A stretch of 64,000 bases of DNA from Agarophyton chilense (Eukaryota; Rhodophyta; Florideophyceae; Gracilariales; Gracilariaceae): assembly GCA_030374765.1 (NCBI GenBank), contig JARGXX010000105.1:1612001-1676000 (forward strand), given 5' to 3'. Below, piece after piece: positions 22,396 through 34,426 of the stretch. How positions within the stretch are numbered: position 1 is the first letter of the stretch; every line of letters begins with the position of its first letter. The notes under the pieces were generated by a model. That model was not told the origin of the DNA, ran no database searches, and saw nothing but the letters and a program-made list of their open reading frames with translations. A program made the position numbers and the translations under genes.

Positions 22396-23372
22396 ATGGA
22401 CGATACCGCAATTACTAATGTTATGGGCCATCCCGTAACCCCTGTTTCGGGAAGAGCTACAGATCCACCGCCATTCGCTTCCGACATTAACAAGTTCAAG
22501 TAGCGTCAAGACGTCCGCCGATGGGTACGTATCGTGGCTCGTACGGCCGCAGGTGGCTTCAAATACTCGAAGGCAACCATGCTGCGCTCGGAGGCACGCC
22601 CTACCTATCTGTAGACGAATCTTCGCGTTACCGGCTAGACCATGCAATAGAAATCGGAATGGTAGACCTCACGCCCGACACCGAAGATCCATTGCAATCA
22701 AAAATTATCGATGCATTCCTCTCTATTGATCCTGAACATACCCAAACAGAAAGTGTGAAGAGGCTCTTCTAAATGCTACAAAAAGTTCGCAAGGGCACAT
22801 GGAACACCACGAAAACCCCTATCGCTTACGCCAGGAATTTCAAAAGCCTTTCCAGCCTATACCTCAATAAACGCAACCACTAGGACGCTAAACAGGATAG
22901 CGAGCTATTTGCCATGATCTTTCTCAAGAACGCAAAACTACCCGAAACCACGCTCAATCACATTATTTTGCAGCTGAATGGCAAGGTAGCTTCAAAGCCC
23001 TCATCTTCTGCAAGCCTCACAACCATACCGATTGGCGTCGCTGACCACATCAAACAACAATTATCCATCACTTTATCGTTATTCGCGCATGAGGAATTCA
23101 ACATTGAAACATGCAAACAGAGACTCTCTAAAATGATCGATCAACTCTCCAAGGCACTTGAAGTGGCCACGAGCAAGTCCCAAAAAGACAGAGCAGTCCC
23201 ACAACTTTCCCTCGACTCAGCCGTGAGAGCGGTCACTGAAGTTAGTGCAAGGACATCCACCATCTCGAATTCAATGCCTGACATACCCACACCGGCCGTA
23301 AGTCACCTCAAACGTATTCAACTCGATCGATACGTTTCCACCATTGCGAATAACCTTGGGGTGGTCCAGTAA
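22396..23372 (+). pseudogene. Retrotransposon gag-like gene, broken (copy 2)
   Basis: Counterpart of 4513-5489, with the same TAG and frame change. It has an additional nonsense change: the codon that reads CAA in copy 1 is TAA at about 22770, so the middle frame ends earlier. The third frame (22914-23372) remains open, with a few substitutions. Confidence 0.5.
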
Positions 23373-23501
23373 GACAGTCCTCTTCAGCTTTCCGAGCTCA
23401 TCGCGCAAGACATAAGCGCTTTCACGATTCTTCCGCACCACATTAAATGGTTCTTCGTAGCACGCATCCCGCTTGGAATCCTCCGTAATGTCGCGAATCA
23501 T
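23349..23501 (-). pseudogene. Ty3/gypsy integrase C-terminal fragment (copy 2)
   Basis: Counterpart of 5466-5618 with the same YEEPFNVVRKN...YVLRD block and almost no changes. Confidence 0.6.
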
Positions 23502-23697
23502 GACTCGCGCATTCCTTCATTTTCCAGACTTTAGATGTTATAGGTTGCACGTCCATAATTCGATATTGAATTTTATTGTTCTCTATAGCCCAAACCGATG
23601 TATGTTTGTCAAACAGAAAACACGTGTGAGCCTAACTAAGAAAGGCATCACACCGATTAACACCAGACACCCTGCTTTGAAGCTTTTGAAAAGTTTG

Positions 23698-24096
23698 TTC
23701 GGGAAGAAAAGGGTCAGCAAAAAGACAAATGAAAGAGAAGCGAAATGAAGGAAGCAGGAAAAGGATTTTACAACGGTATCGCCGGAACCTTTTCACCACC
23801 TGCTGAGGTAAAGGAGAGAAAAAAGGTAGTGATGAATGGGAAAAAGAAAAAGGAAAGCAGGGAATTTTTTACAACGCTAGCACCGGAGCTGTTTCCACAA
23901 CCTGCGATAGGCTAAGAGAAGAAAAGAAGGAAGGACTTTAAAGGGATTGTGAGTAGTGTTTGAGGGTGAAGGAGACGCTTTGCGTATATGTAATGAGCTG
24001 AAAGCGGTACTCTGCATACGAGTACCTGTCGCTCAGCATTTGAGGTGCGATTGTGGATTGAATTTGACGAACGTGACATATTCACGTTCTCCGAGT
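23698..24096. repeat. Inverted repeat, left arm (copy 2)
   Basis: Counterpart of 5815-6213. The palindrome here (24069-24089) is imperfect, with one base of the right arm changed (ATTCACG in place of AGTCACG). Confidence 0.7.
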
Positions 24097-25643
24097 GTGA
24101 TGTCTGGGATGGCAGTGGTTTTGGTGGCGGTGCATGTAATGTGTTTTGGATCCCCTTCTTTGACGTTGACGTGAATCAGAACAAAATCTCGTGGAACCTA
24201 CTGGTCAATGGACGGAAAAAATGAAAGCCATGTTGGCCGTGGTGCTCTTCGTACATACGTATTTATTACGTTTGACGCCAAAAAAGCTGCTGACGAGGTA
24301 TTTCCTACGGCGAGATCAGGTGAAATGTTTCCTTCACAAGCGGTCTACGCCCTTTCTCCAAGCCATTTCCTTACAGAGTGCTGGAATACGTCACAGGACG
24401 GTTCTAAAAATGGAATATTCTACGACCCTGCAAGAATCGAACTCGGACACAGCTAACAATTGTCCCATATAAATGCGACCTGCGACTTAGTGCCATCAAA
24501 CAGACCATCGGCTCAAGTCGTAAAAATGCTCACTGTCCGATTGTCGGGTTGCGCTTAGGGTCCAGTTGTTTTCGACTGACGGTAGACGAATGGAATCGGT
24601 CTCCCCAAAGCTGAGTGCTGCTTCTTGGGCGACCAGGGCTTGTACCTTATTACCTCCCACTCACTGTCCGGGGTATTTCCCGGCACTCTTTTGCCTCCCT
24701 TTTTAAATCCGTTCGATAGACGTAATTTAATCTGCGTGTCATGAAACGACAACCCACTGTCAAAGAAGAGGCATGTTTAACCCACGGGCGGGCGGGCGGG
24801 AAAGAGGCATAACAAAGGCGCAGCACACGCGGCGCCACTTGCCGACTAACTTGTATACCGCGTCAAGCGACGGCGGCGAGGCTACACCGGATCTCTGATC
24901 CAATCTTACGCAGCGCGCACACCACCTACGTGGCCGGTTGCTATCCAGTGCATGTCCGTTTCATGGGCATAAACCTGCGGTCTACGCAACACGAAAAAGC
25001 CACCGCGTAACCTCCATTTTCATCTGGACTAAGTGCAGTCCATCGGAGGAAATCCTGGCGAAGCACCGCCATGGAGTTCTTAGCGGTTTCTCATGAGAAA
25101 GAAATCAGGGAAATCGGCGTAGAATCATCCTCCAATTACAGGTTTGTGGCCAAAGCTTGTGCAGCTACTTGAAGTTTTTCCTTTAACGATGTACCATCCA
25201 CGCCCGCAACGGCATTCGGCAAGCCAAGCGACCGCTCAGACGACTGTAGGGCTGTGTAGACTGAGATAGAGAACATCACTGATAGTTGTTTCGTCGCAGA
25301 AAGGCCAAGGTTCTCCTTGGCGATTGTCTAGGAACACATTGAAGTAAATAATTCTCGCTTTTCTTGTGTCGGAAGTTCTTCGCGTCGAGGGGTGATGTAG
25401 GAGGACAGACCAAAACGACAAATCCTGTTTGTCGTGTACGATGCTACTGGTGTAGTGTCGGAACGCGTACAGAGTAGAACTGGACGAGCTTCTCAGGTTG
25501 CTCTCTCCAGAAGATTGCTGTTGAAGGGCCAAAGGTATTGTACACAAGAGTTGGGAAATACTTTTCGTTTGAACTGTACGTTTGCAGATTTATTGTGTTA
25601 GATTCGTCTTTGATCAGTTAGATTGTCAGTGGATTTCTGTCAT
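24097..25643. other. Noncoding stretch between left inverted repeat and exportin 3' end (copy 2)
   Basis: Counterpart of 6214-7760, and like it without a supported gene. The short overlapping frames near 24191-24472 carry several amino-acid changes relative to copy 1. Confidence 0.45.
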
Positions 25644-28396
25644 TTACAATGGATCACCCCCACCAAAAAGACTGTCGAGTGCACCGTCCCCCAGTTCAAG
25701 CTGATCCAAATTACCTTTTGCTCTTTTGGCGATTCGCTTCGCGTTGATAGCCACAAGTCTTTCGGGAAGCAGGTTGACTTTCATTTCTCTCCGAAGGGCG
25801 GTCCCTTCATGATCTGCTATCCGGTTCACCACATCACGCAAGAGCTGCTTGTGCTTTTTAGGCTTGCTCACTTGATCGGTCTTTACTATAGACCGAATGC
25901 ATTCGCTGACCTATTCCTGCAAAACTCTATTATGTCCCAGAGTAGCGTGTAATTGACGCTCGCTTTCAACAGGCCATTTCCTAATGACCGCTAGTGTTGC
26001 ATTAACAGGACAATCTGCAGTTGCATTCGTATCACCGGCATTCAGTACAGCGGCCTTAAAACATACGTCCAAAAGTGGTGCGAAAAACTGGAAGTTGGCC
26101 CGTGGAGAAAGTTCGGCAGCGTGTAAGCCAGTATTGAAAGCGTACTGAAAGGAATTCCTAATGTTAGCGTCTTGTCCTGGACTGCAGACCGTGGTCCACA
26201 GTGCAATAAGAGCCTCACCAAGGAGCGGAACCTGAAAGGGAAATGGAAAAAACTCCTCCATTTGAGGGCCATCTGAATCAGTCTTCTCAGTGAACACTGG
26301 GTATATCCCCGAAATCAAATTCGCGGCAGCTCTGCGCAACCAGGCTCTACCACAGTCACGGGATATGTCTAGCGTAGAAGTTTCGTTGAATGTCTGAGCT
26401 CCCTTTATCGAAACATTAATGTGCTCTCGTACACGATGAAGAAGCTTCGGAACATCGGACTGGCCCACGAGCTCCAAAAAAGAGGGATCTGTAGAGACAA
26501 TAGAAAACGATAATAACGGAGATATGATGCGAGAGATGAGCATCAACAAATGCAATGGTTCCATGTATTGAACGTCGGTACAGATGGCTCGCAATATTAC
26601 TCTCAAGTGTTCGGGAGACTTTGTCACACCTGATAAGACGCATGCCCGGATGATTTCGTATCCGCAAGTGCGTAAGTTTTGAAACGTCTCACGTATCCAG
26701 GCGAACTGGGGATCAGGAGGTTGGATCCCATAACTGCACAAAATGTCGTAGCTTCGTTCTTCGTGAACAGAAGGCCCTTCTCTAAAACCCTTTTGAACAT
26801 CTTCGTACGAGTCGTGTTCATCTGTGACTCTCCTTATGACCTCTTTGTTGTCCAAGTTGACGATATGGACCAAATCTTTGCACGTCGGTAGCAAAATGTT
26901 TCGGCGAAGTTTATCAGCATTGTCACGAGGAAATTTGGCCCGGCTATAGAATGCATGTAAAGTAGAAACCATGTAACTGGTTACCTCCACGGCCTTTGGA
27001 GCGATGGCATGTGACAGTATACCAGGGGTGAGGGTGGTCTTGGAACGCTTGGCCATGGGGCGAGATATCTGGTGCATACTGTTCGAGAACACATAAAAAG
27101 CACAGATAATTGGCGTCACATCATCGGCTGGTCCCTTCATGAGAAAGTCCAGAAATGTAACAGGGGACTGGAGCACAGCAAGAGCTTTAGCAGGTGACAG
27201 GGTGTCGACGAGCGGCATCAGTATGCGTTCAATCTTCTGTTCCGCTTCCTTAACATCAGGTATGGACATGACGCAAGAGATGCTCGCCTCTACAAGCTGT
27301 GTCTTGTCTTGTTCACGAAACTTGGGGTTAAGTAGCGTATTCACTGCGTAATCGCACCACAAATTCGCGAAACGGCCAATGTGAGCACCCTGTGAGCGAC
27401 TCAAACGTTGATAAACAGCACGCAAAGCAACACACGATCTGGTCCGCGCCATACTCGGTGTCTCTGGGTTATCAATTAAACTTCCAAGTGCTTCAATACA
27501 TGCATCTAGCTTTTGCGGCTCCGCCACGTACAACAGGAACAATACTCGTAGTGTATGAGCTTTAGGGACGAGCAAATCTACATCCGTCCATGTGGTGATT
27601 GATTCGAACGCTTGTTTTTGCATTGCGACCATTTGTGTCCTTATTGGAGCCTGAACCGTCTCCACTGCGACTTGGCAGATAGAATCGACAGTGGGGCATG
27701 TCGTATCAATGCAATGCCGCCAAGTTCTTCTGTCTCCGTGAAAGTCTCCAAAATTCCAGCTCTGGGCATCAGAATCAGGGCATACGATTCCCAACTCGCG
27801 GGGCCCGGCACTCACATTAATTCCCACAGAGGAAGGACGCAGCGAAATCAGACGAACCAGGCACGAAAGAATGAAAACTGCGCTCACTTCTGGCCGGATT
27901 TGAGTGATTAACCGGAGTGCACCGTACATCTGTCCATTGATTTTCCTGCGGGCCACTCGAAACGAAACTTCATCACCACCATGGTCAACTTCTTTATACT
28001 GTCTTACGTCAGGATAGCATGGGAATTTCAAAACGCCAGCGTTAGAGGCGTACAGAAAGCGAGTGACAAGAAACGAAACAAGGTCGGAGCGAAGCTCCTT
28101 TTTAGAAATAGAGCCAGTCATCGAAGTGAAGAAACTGAACACCGTCTCTCGTAACACGTAGGAAGGCGATGATAATGCAGCGGTCATTACATCAATGAAT
28201 GCTGCGCCAAGCTCGCGATCAGCAGTAGATAGTTGCAGCGGTCGGCGACTAGAGCATAAGAATGAACTCGAAAAATGAGTAACGCCAAGCTTCGAGAGTA
28301 CTTCGAAGAACTTTACTGTGAACTCGTGAGCTTCTTCATCAACCAAGTTCAGAGGTTGGGGTTTGAACCATGCTTCCTTGAGAGATGGAAAATCAT
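25644..28396 (-). pseudogene. Exportin-5/HASTY-like karyopherin, truncated by nonsense codon (copy 2)
   Basis: Counterpart of 7761-10513. The tryptophan in LQEWVSE (TGG in copy 1) is TAG here, on the minus strand at 25913-25911. This removes the last 87 or so residues, including the conserved exportin-5 tail; the remainder is still open down to 25644. Other changes include a cluster of six amino-acid differences within about 40 residues (equivalent to 9190-9350 of copy 1) and a few scattered ones, while the first 1 kb of the frame is essentially identical. Like copy 1 it lacks the N-terminal third. It is most likely a pseudogene, although a shortened product cannot be excluded. Confidence 0.8.
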
Positions 28397-29390
28397 CTGT
28401 AGAGGGCTCGGGGTGTGTTAACCGGGTTGTTCATTGATCGCTATATTACTTGGCTCGTCCAATTTGTGAGAATACAACATCAATACCGATTGATAACAGT
28501 CCTCATTTCTTTTTCTTTTCCAAACTCCAATGCGAAAGCAAGTGAAGCGATTCTGGTTCTAGAACAGAAGATTCGGACTTGAATGCTGGAAGCGTTGCGG
28601 CGGTTGCAGTACAAGGTAGCATGTTATGGAATCGTGTTGTCCAATAGAGAGAAGAATGGTATCGTACGGGCGAGAACAGACAAAAATTTGTGTGCGCCCC
28701 AATGACTATGCTGGAGTGTGCATACTGGCATGTGGGGTGCTTGAGTTAGTACCAGGAGGAGGAAAGAAAAAGACATGTACAAGAAAAAGGTGCGAACGAA
28801 AGCGAGACTTGTTTAGAACCGATGAGCGATGCATGGCGGACAGTAAGCAGTAGGTAGAACAAAGGTCGGTCTTCTGAGTGCACAACTCGCTGCATACACC
28901 TCACAGATGTGTTTAGAAACCATTTTCTGCAGTTGCATGTTCATCCATTCCCGTTCCCTGCAGTTACGTTACAGAAACCGATCTGACTCTTCTGCTTTCC
29001 GGTCTTGCTTTTCAACCGGTCGAAGATCAAATCAATAAAATGAGAGAACACCCACACATAAAGAGAGAGCGCTCACATTTTTGGTAACAGGTCACGCCTC
29101 AACTGTCAAATGCGGCTCTGTTTCCGCAAAAATTCCCGGCTGGATTGTATGGAGGACTGGGGGACCCAATGATTCTAAAGGGTGACTCCAGCAATCCACC
29201 CCAAACACAATTGTAGCGCACAGTCGGTACAGAGTATTAAAGGTAGCTAGAGATTTGATATTTTGCTTCGTTCTTCTGTAAGATGTAGTTTAGAATCTTC
29301 GGCGCGCTGTTCTTTCGACTCAATTCGACGTCACAAAACGGCTTCTACAACCAACTCGCTGTACACTCACTGATTCCGCTCCACCCCTTC

Positions 29391-29916
29391 CACTCGGAGA
29401 ACGTGACTTAGTCACGTTCTTCGAATGCAAGCCACGACGCGTCGAATGCAAGCCACGACCGCACTTGCAACGCTCACTGACAGGTAATCTTCTGCTGAGA
29501 ACTACTTCTCAGCTCAGTATAAATACGCCAAGCGCTTCCTTCACCCCCCACTTTTTGCACTAGTTGCCCACAGCCCGAACCCGTCCCCTACAAATCCGTT
29601 GCAGGTTGTGAAAACAGTTCCGGCGCTACCGTTGTAAAAATTTTCCTGCTTCCCTTTTCCCTGTCTCTCTTTCATCAATTCATTCTTCCATTCCTTTATC
29701 TCAGCAGGTTGTGAAAACAGTTCCGGCGCTACCGTTGTAAAACTTTTTCCTGCTACCCTTTTCCCTCTTTCGTTATCATCATTCCTTCATTCCAGCAGGT
29801 TGTGAAAACAGTTCCGGCGCTACCGTTGTAAAATTTTTTCCTGCTTCCCTTCTCCTTTTTCTCTTTTTCTAACTAATTTTTTTCCCTATTTCTCAACCAT
29901 TCCCTCTGGAACAAGC
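29391..29916. repeat. Inverted repeat, right arm (copy 2)
   Basis: Counterpart of 11508-12036, with the palindrome intact at 29399-29419, the hairpin still pairing (one change in its loop) and the TATA box kept. The three 39-bp cores start at 29601, 29704 and 29795 and are unchanged. Confidence 0.7.
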
Positions 29917-31344
29917 TTCTGACGTGGATGGAAACTTCGTGGACAATTGGTAAAACGGCGAATCGTTTCGAAATTCAAACCCCCCCCCCAGTACTCCCGC
30001 ACAAAGATGGAACAGTCTTGGAAATAGTTAAATAAAACAACCGATAATGAATTCAATCTATGGTACTTGAGAGCTTAACCGTTTGGATTATCTGGAAACA
30101 AGAAGGTGTTACAGCTCTATCGCCTGTTCATATCTGTCTCTTCTCACATTCCGGTAGAAGTCCACATTGAGATAAGGAACACAAGTCTCTGGATTGACAA
30201 CCGATGGTTTGCCGCTGCGATTACGTGGGAGTTGCACGGAATACGGATCTTTTCCGTACAGTGGATATCGTTTACCATCTAAGATTATCTGAAAACGACA
30301 GAGCAACATTGATTTCTATCAACATACCTCCAGCAATGGGAATGTTTGTCAAACTCATGGAGTGGGTTCTTCTCGTTTAAATTTTCTTGCGGTGGAACGC
30401 CTTCGATACCAAGGATCATTGTGCGATTTCTAACCTCATTGAGGATATAATGGCCATGTTCTTCCGCAATGGAACGTATTCGTCGGCCTTGGCGTGTATG
30501 GAGCTATAACGGCTAATAGTGCGAGCTGTTTTGGTCGCACCGACAACATACGTGGAGTTAAAAGGGATGGGGATAATATGACTTGCCGAAAAGGGTTGTG
30601 GTAAGTAGCGAGAAAGCCCAGTTTGTTCAATTAGTGAAACAAAACAGTACTGGTGGCATTTTCTTGCAACAAGATTTGGAACGAGTCCACGGTTGGAATG
30701 GCGGGCGAAATGGCTCAATGGCGGCGATGTGCTGATTGAAGTGGGCAACCGATAAGAATGTTTTTTGTATCTACCATTGAACATGATGAACTGTGTAAAA
30801 TGAGGAGGGGGAAGCTGGGTATGTATATTAGAGCGTGGAAGATGATGGGTTTGGACAAAAATCTAGGAAAATGACGGGATGTGTGGAAGAATGTGAAAGG
30901 GGACCGGGTTTGAGGAAGGTGGGAGGTGACGGGTTGTGCGCATGAACGTGGAAGGTGATGCGGTGTTCACAAGAGAAAGTGGGCTGTATGTAAGAACGTG
31001 CGGGGTTTTTTGCGCCCCGGAAAAGGCTCTGGCGTCATTTAAGGCAGTAGAGGGTGAGGAAGGAAGGAAGTGCTTGTCCAGGTAGGGGTAATCGAAAGTA
31101 ACTTTTTCTGCCTGCATGGCTTGCGGTTATCCTGCAAAGCTCAACGCAAGAGCACTCGAGACTGATCTTAAGAAACTAAAAGTAAATGGTTATATTTATA
31201 GCCCTTTAGTTGGCCTTCGTTCGTTAGTCACATGTCTCATTTAGAACTTTACGGTAGAAGCAATCGAGTCTCCCTCGTTCGCGAGATGTTGATACTGTAA
31301 TAAGACAAACCAGTTCACAGTCGTTATTCCATTGGTATCTGAAG
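29917..31344. other. End of the duplicated unit, no firm gene (copy 2)
   Basis: Counterpart of 12037-13498. Short minus-strand frames occur at 30109-30309, 30416-30784 and 30863-31117, none with a recognised domain. Divergence from copy 1 is clearly higher here than in the exportin region. Confidence 0.4.
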
Positions 31345-31809
31345 GTGCGCAGTAAGGGTTTCTCATTTTTTGTATCTATAATCCTTCGTCCCAATCGTGA
31401 TTCCCAAATTTATCTGGTCGTCGAGCAAAGACAACTCTACGAGATACGACAACATTGTGGAGACCTTTTGGGAAACAATTTTGAACGCATATCTCTGGTT
31501 AGCAGAGAGAAAAATACTCACCATTTCCAATGCTGGAGCTGGCCTGGTGGTCTAATCATCTTCTCATTGGACATTGCTCTTTCTCGAGCTGGGAACAACA
31601 CAAAACTGTTCTTTGTTGGAACCAGTTCTTCGAACTCGAGGCATGTCTTCATTTGCGAATGTGTTTTAACCATGCGCGATTGGGAAGGAGCAATCTGTTC
31701 TACATTAAAAGTGATTGCCGCTAGATCGGCGAATTATATTCCCCGAAACGAAATAAAACAAATGAAGAAGAAGACAAGGGTCATTGGATACGAGATCCCC
31801 AGTGAATGA
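31345..31809 (+). CDS. Unrecognised ORF across the duplication's right boundary
   Basis: An open frame of 154 codons starts inside the last duplicated bases and continues into unique sequence. I do not recognise the product. It has a central stretch with mixed beta character (LIIFSLDIALSRAGNNTKLF) and a basic C-terminus (KQMKKKTRVIGYE). There is no signal peptide and no repeat. Because its first codons come from the end of the repeat, it may be a chance fusion or a remnant of a gene cut by the duplication. It has no counterpart in copy 1. Confidence 0.3.
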   Translation: MRSKGFSFFVSIILRPNRDSQIYLVVEQRQLYEIRQHCGDLLGNNFERISLVSREKNTHHFQCWSWPGGLIIFSLDIALSRAGNNTKLFFVGTSSSNSRHVFICECVLTMRDWEGAICSTLKVIAARSANYIPRNEIKQMKKKTRVIGYEIPSE

Positions 31810-32034
31810 GAAGAGAACCAGGGGCCCCAATTGGAGCTTTCAAGTCTGTGATCGAGGACGGTAAACTTTTGGTTTTGTATGTGGGAAACGAGATACACTC
31901 GTTAGGAGTTCACATCTTAGGTTTTGCTGCTTACCAGTGTGGGCAGTAAATCATTTGCATTTACACACCCGGGAAGAGACCGTATTAAAGAGCCACCACA
32001 ACAATTCTTGTTCGCGTATTTCTTTACTGACGGT

Positions 32035-32997
32035 ATGACTTTCAGAACTATGATGAGCTCTTCGCTCCAGAGCGTGTCCTCTTTTGCCATCTTATGCCTG
32101 CTTTTTCTACCAGCCTGTTCACAGAATGTGGGAACAGGAGGTACCGTGGATGTTGGGGGCCTCGGGTACATTGGTTCCCAATCATTTACAGGTTCAGCTG
32201 GACCTCTGTCAGTTTCTTTCGGAGGCGGCCTTTTGGGGACAATGAATGGGGCCTCTGCAGGGATGGGAGCAGGAGGATCTGAAGGCGGGGGCTCGGCTGC
32301 TTCCACCGCTAGTAAAGGAGGTCTTTCTGTTTCCGGCGGAATGGGAGGAGGTTTCAACAATAAGGGACAGCGGAGAGGAGCTGGCGGAGGGGGAGGTGGA
32401 GCAGTTGGAAATGCTGCAGGGTCAGGGATAGGTGGAACAGGGACGTCAACCACTCAAGCGTTGGCTGCAGATTCTGAAGGGCTCGGTTTCGCAAAAGGAA
32501 GTCATTCTGCCGAAGGATCTGCTGGGCTGGGCTCACTCGGCACTTTTGCAATACCTCAACCAATATTTGGAAATGGACTCGGTGGTGGCTCAGCCACTCA
32601 AACCGGAACAGGGGGAGGTGGAATCGGTACTGGGACGGGGAGCGGCGGAAGTGGACAAGGTGTTGGACAAGGTCATGGAAGGCACAGTACTTCAAAAAGA
32701 ACAAGAGCAGCAGGGCTTTCGAAGGACGAAGGCGGAGCAGCTGCGGGAAGCAGTGGGGGATCTGATGCTGGTATAAGTACCGCAGACGTGGATGGAACCT
32801 TTCCAATACCTGGTTTTGGGATAGCGCTCGGTAGTCCGGGACAAGGTGGAACTACCAGTGCCTCCGGCGTTGGTGGGAATGGATCTGGAAACGCATTTGG
32901 GGTCAGTCAGCGATATGCGGCTCATCCAACAACTCAAGAAAAGACCCATCCTCGCTTCCGTTTCTATTCAAGGAAGATGGCCCCACGGTACACTTGA
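32035..32997 (+). CDS. Secreted glycine/serine-rich protein
   Basis: The likely start is ATG 32035 (or the ATG pair at 32050), giving about 320 residues. An N-terminal signal peptide (SVSSFAILCLLFLPACS) is followed by a long low-complexity region rich in Gly, Ser, Ala and Thr with irregular GGG, GTG and SGG runs. Two short hydrophobic islands, FAIPQPIFG and FPIPGFGIALG, are similar and may be an internal repeat. The C-terminal tail is basic and lacks Gly runs. No enzyme domain is visible. A cell-wall or extracellular-matrix structural role is plausible by composition. The opposite strand is also open here, which is a common effect of GGN codons and is not taken as a gene. Confidence 0.6.
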   Translation: MTFRTMMSSSLQSVSSFAILCLLFLPACSQNVGTGGTVDVGGLGYIGSQSFTGSAGPLSVSFGGGLLGTMNGASAGMGAGGSEGGGSAASTASKGGLSVSGGMGGGFNNKGQRRGAGGGGGGAVGNAAGSGIGGTGTSTTQALAADSEGLGFAKGSHSAEGSAGLGSLGTFAIPQPIFGNGLGGGSATQTGTGGGGIGTGTGSGGSGQGVGQGHGRHSTSKRTRAAGLSKDEGGAAAGSSGGSDAGISTADVDGTFPIPGFGIALGSPGQGGTTSASGVGGNGSGNAFGVSQRYAAHPTTQEKTHPRFRFYSRKMAPRYT

Positions 32998-34426
32998 CTT
33001 TGCAATCTTCACGAAGCCTAGACAAACGCTCCCAGCCAAATCACAAGTTTTCTATTAAAAAAGGGCGCAGTGTTTTTCTTTCGACGGTGACCCACGCAAG
33101 CATGTTACTCGTGCTCTTCAGATTTTAGCCTGTCCAGTACCTTCTGTCACCGTTCTGTCATTCTTTTTGAGTACCATAGCCTGATCCCGGTGTTGGTAAT
33201 TCCTCTCAAGGGAGTATTCGCTCACAAAGAAAGGAATTGCAGTGTTTTCCAAAGCTACTGTACCTTCTTATTATACATTGGGCAGTTTTTCCTTCATGCT
33301 CTCGCGAGGTCGGAAAGCACAAATGCCGAGTGTACTTTCATAGAGAGACAAGAACATCACGAATGACATAATAGAGAACTCTTGGTCCATATCTACACAC
33401 AGTTCGTTTTCACCTAATCGTATGCGGGCGCAGAAAAGGAACGTAGACAGTCAGAGTCCATAAGAGAAGGCGAGTTCGTCAACGCAATAGATCCAGTTCA
33501 TACAAACAGTGACTGGGCGGCACACAGTTTTCGAACAGCTGTGAAGTTGTAGTTTGTTCCGTCTGCCACGTCTTCTTTATAGACTCAACGACTCTCTCTT
33601 CTGAGAAACAGCTGACTTCATTTTTAGCTCAAGGACTAGAGCAATGAACCCGCAACATTTACATTTTTTGTTGGCACAACCTTGGGTTTGGAGTAGAGAG
33701 CTTTCTTTTCATCCATTGAGGGTATCTGCGTATGGCTTGTCGCGCACGAAAAGAGAGCTTTTATCTTCACAGCAGCTTGCCATGCTTGGCCAAGCTGCCC
33801 CATTTGCATACAACAGCTTCTGATGTAGTTTTGGATGAAGTCTGTTTCAGTTAACTCCCGACCCAGAATGACTTTGTTTGGACTTCATTATTCTTAGACA
33901 TGCAAGTTTTAATACTTGGGTTCTTGGAAGACAATTATTCTTTCTCAAATTGCTTTGGAAATTCTCAGGAAATTCTAATAGAGTTACATGCTGTTCTTGT
34001 CAGTCTAAATTCGCGATTCATAGTTTCGGAGCGTTCCGGCAAGACGTAGTGTAAAAGAAAAAGGCGCGTTGTTGGCATTCTGATTCCGGAGAGGAACCAA
34101 ACCTTTCTTTTTTGCAGTGAGAGGGGAAGCACTTCGCCCGAGAGAAAAGTTGAATGTAGATTCTCTTTCTGCGATAGAAAACTAGTATCTATGAAAAAGA
34201 ATGGTGCACCTGGATAATATCGTCAGGAGTTCGAATGCGCTTCAGACCATGCGTGGCCATTTATTGCTGGGTATCTTTTTGAATAGGCAGCTTGATTCCA
34301 TAAAGCTTTATGAAACTCATGGTGCCTTGTCTGTACACATGTGGCTATTACCTATGTACATTCAATTGCATATATTAATGGGTAGAAATTCTGTTCCGGT
34401 GGAGTGCACTTTCTGCAAACTCAATA
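32998..34426. other. Intergenic region, nothing recognised
   Basis: About 1.4 kb separates the glycine-rich gene and the 3' end of the glycosyltransferase gene. It is AT-richer than the genes, has no long frame and shows no repeat that I could define. Confidence 0.5.

Larger units (their letters stand above)
18478..31378. repeat. Segmental duplication, copy 2 (direct tandem)
   Basis: This block repeats copy 1 element for element. Differences are concentrated in some tracts and almost absent in others: nearly none in the equivalent of about 9400-11600, about 4 percent by eye in the equivalent of 12536-12904, and more near the right boundary. Copy 2 lacks the solo LTR, has a shorter TA run and an approximately 25-bp loss near 20516. 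It also carries extra disabling changes in the gag-like gene and the exportin frame. The left limit of the match in copy 2 cannot be set because copy 1 leaves the window. Confidence 0.95.

Noticed and set aside
31917-32453. Long minus-strand frame, Pro-rich, opposite the Gly-rich gene
   Set aside because: GGN codons read as NCC on the other strand, so a Pro-rich antisense frame is expected. The plus strand has a signal peptide and is preferred.
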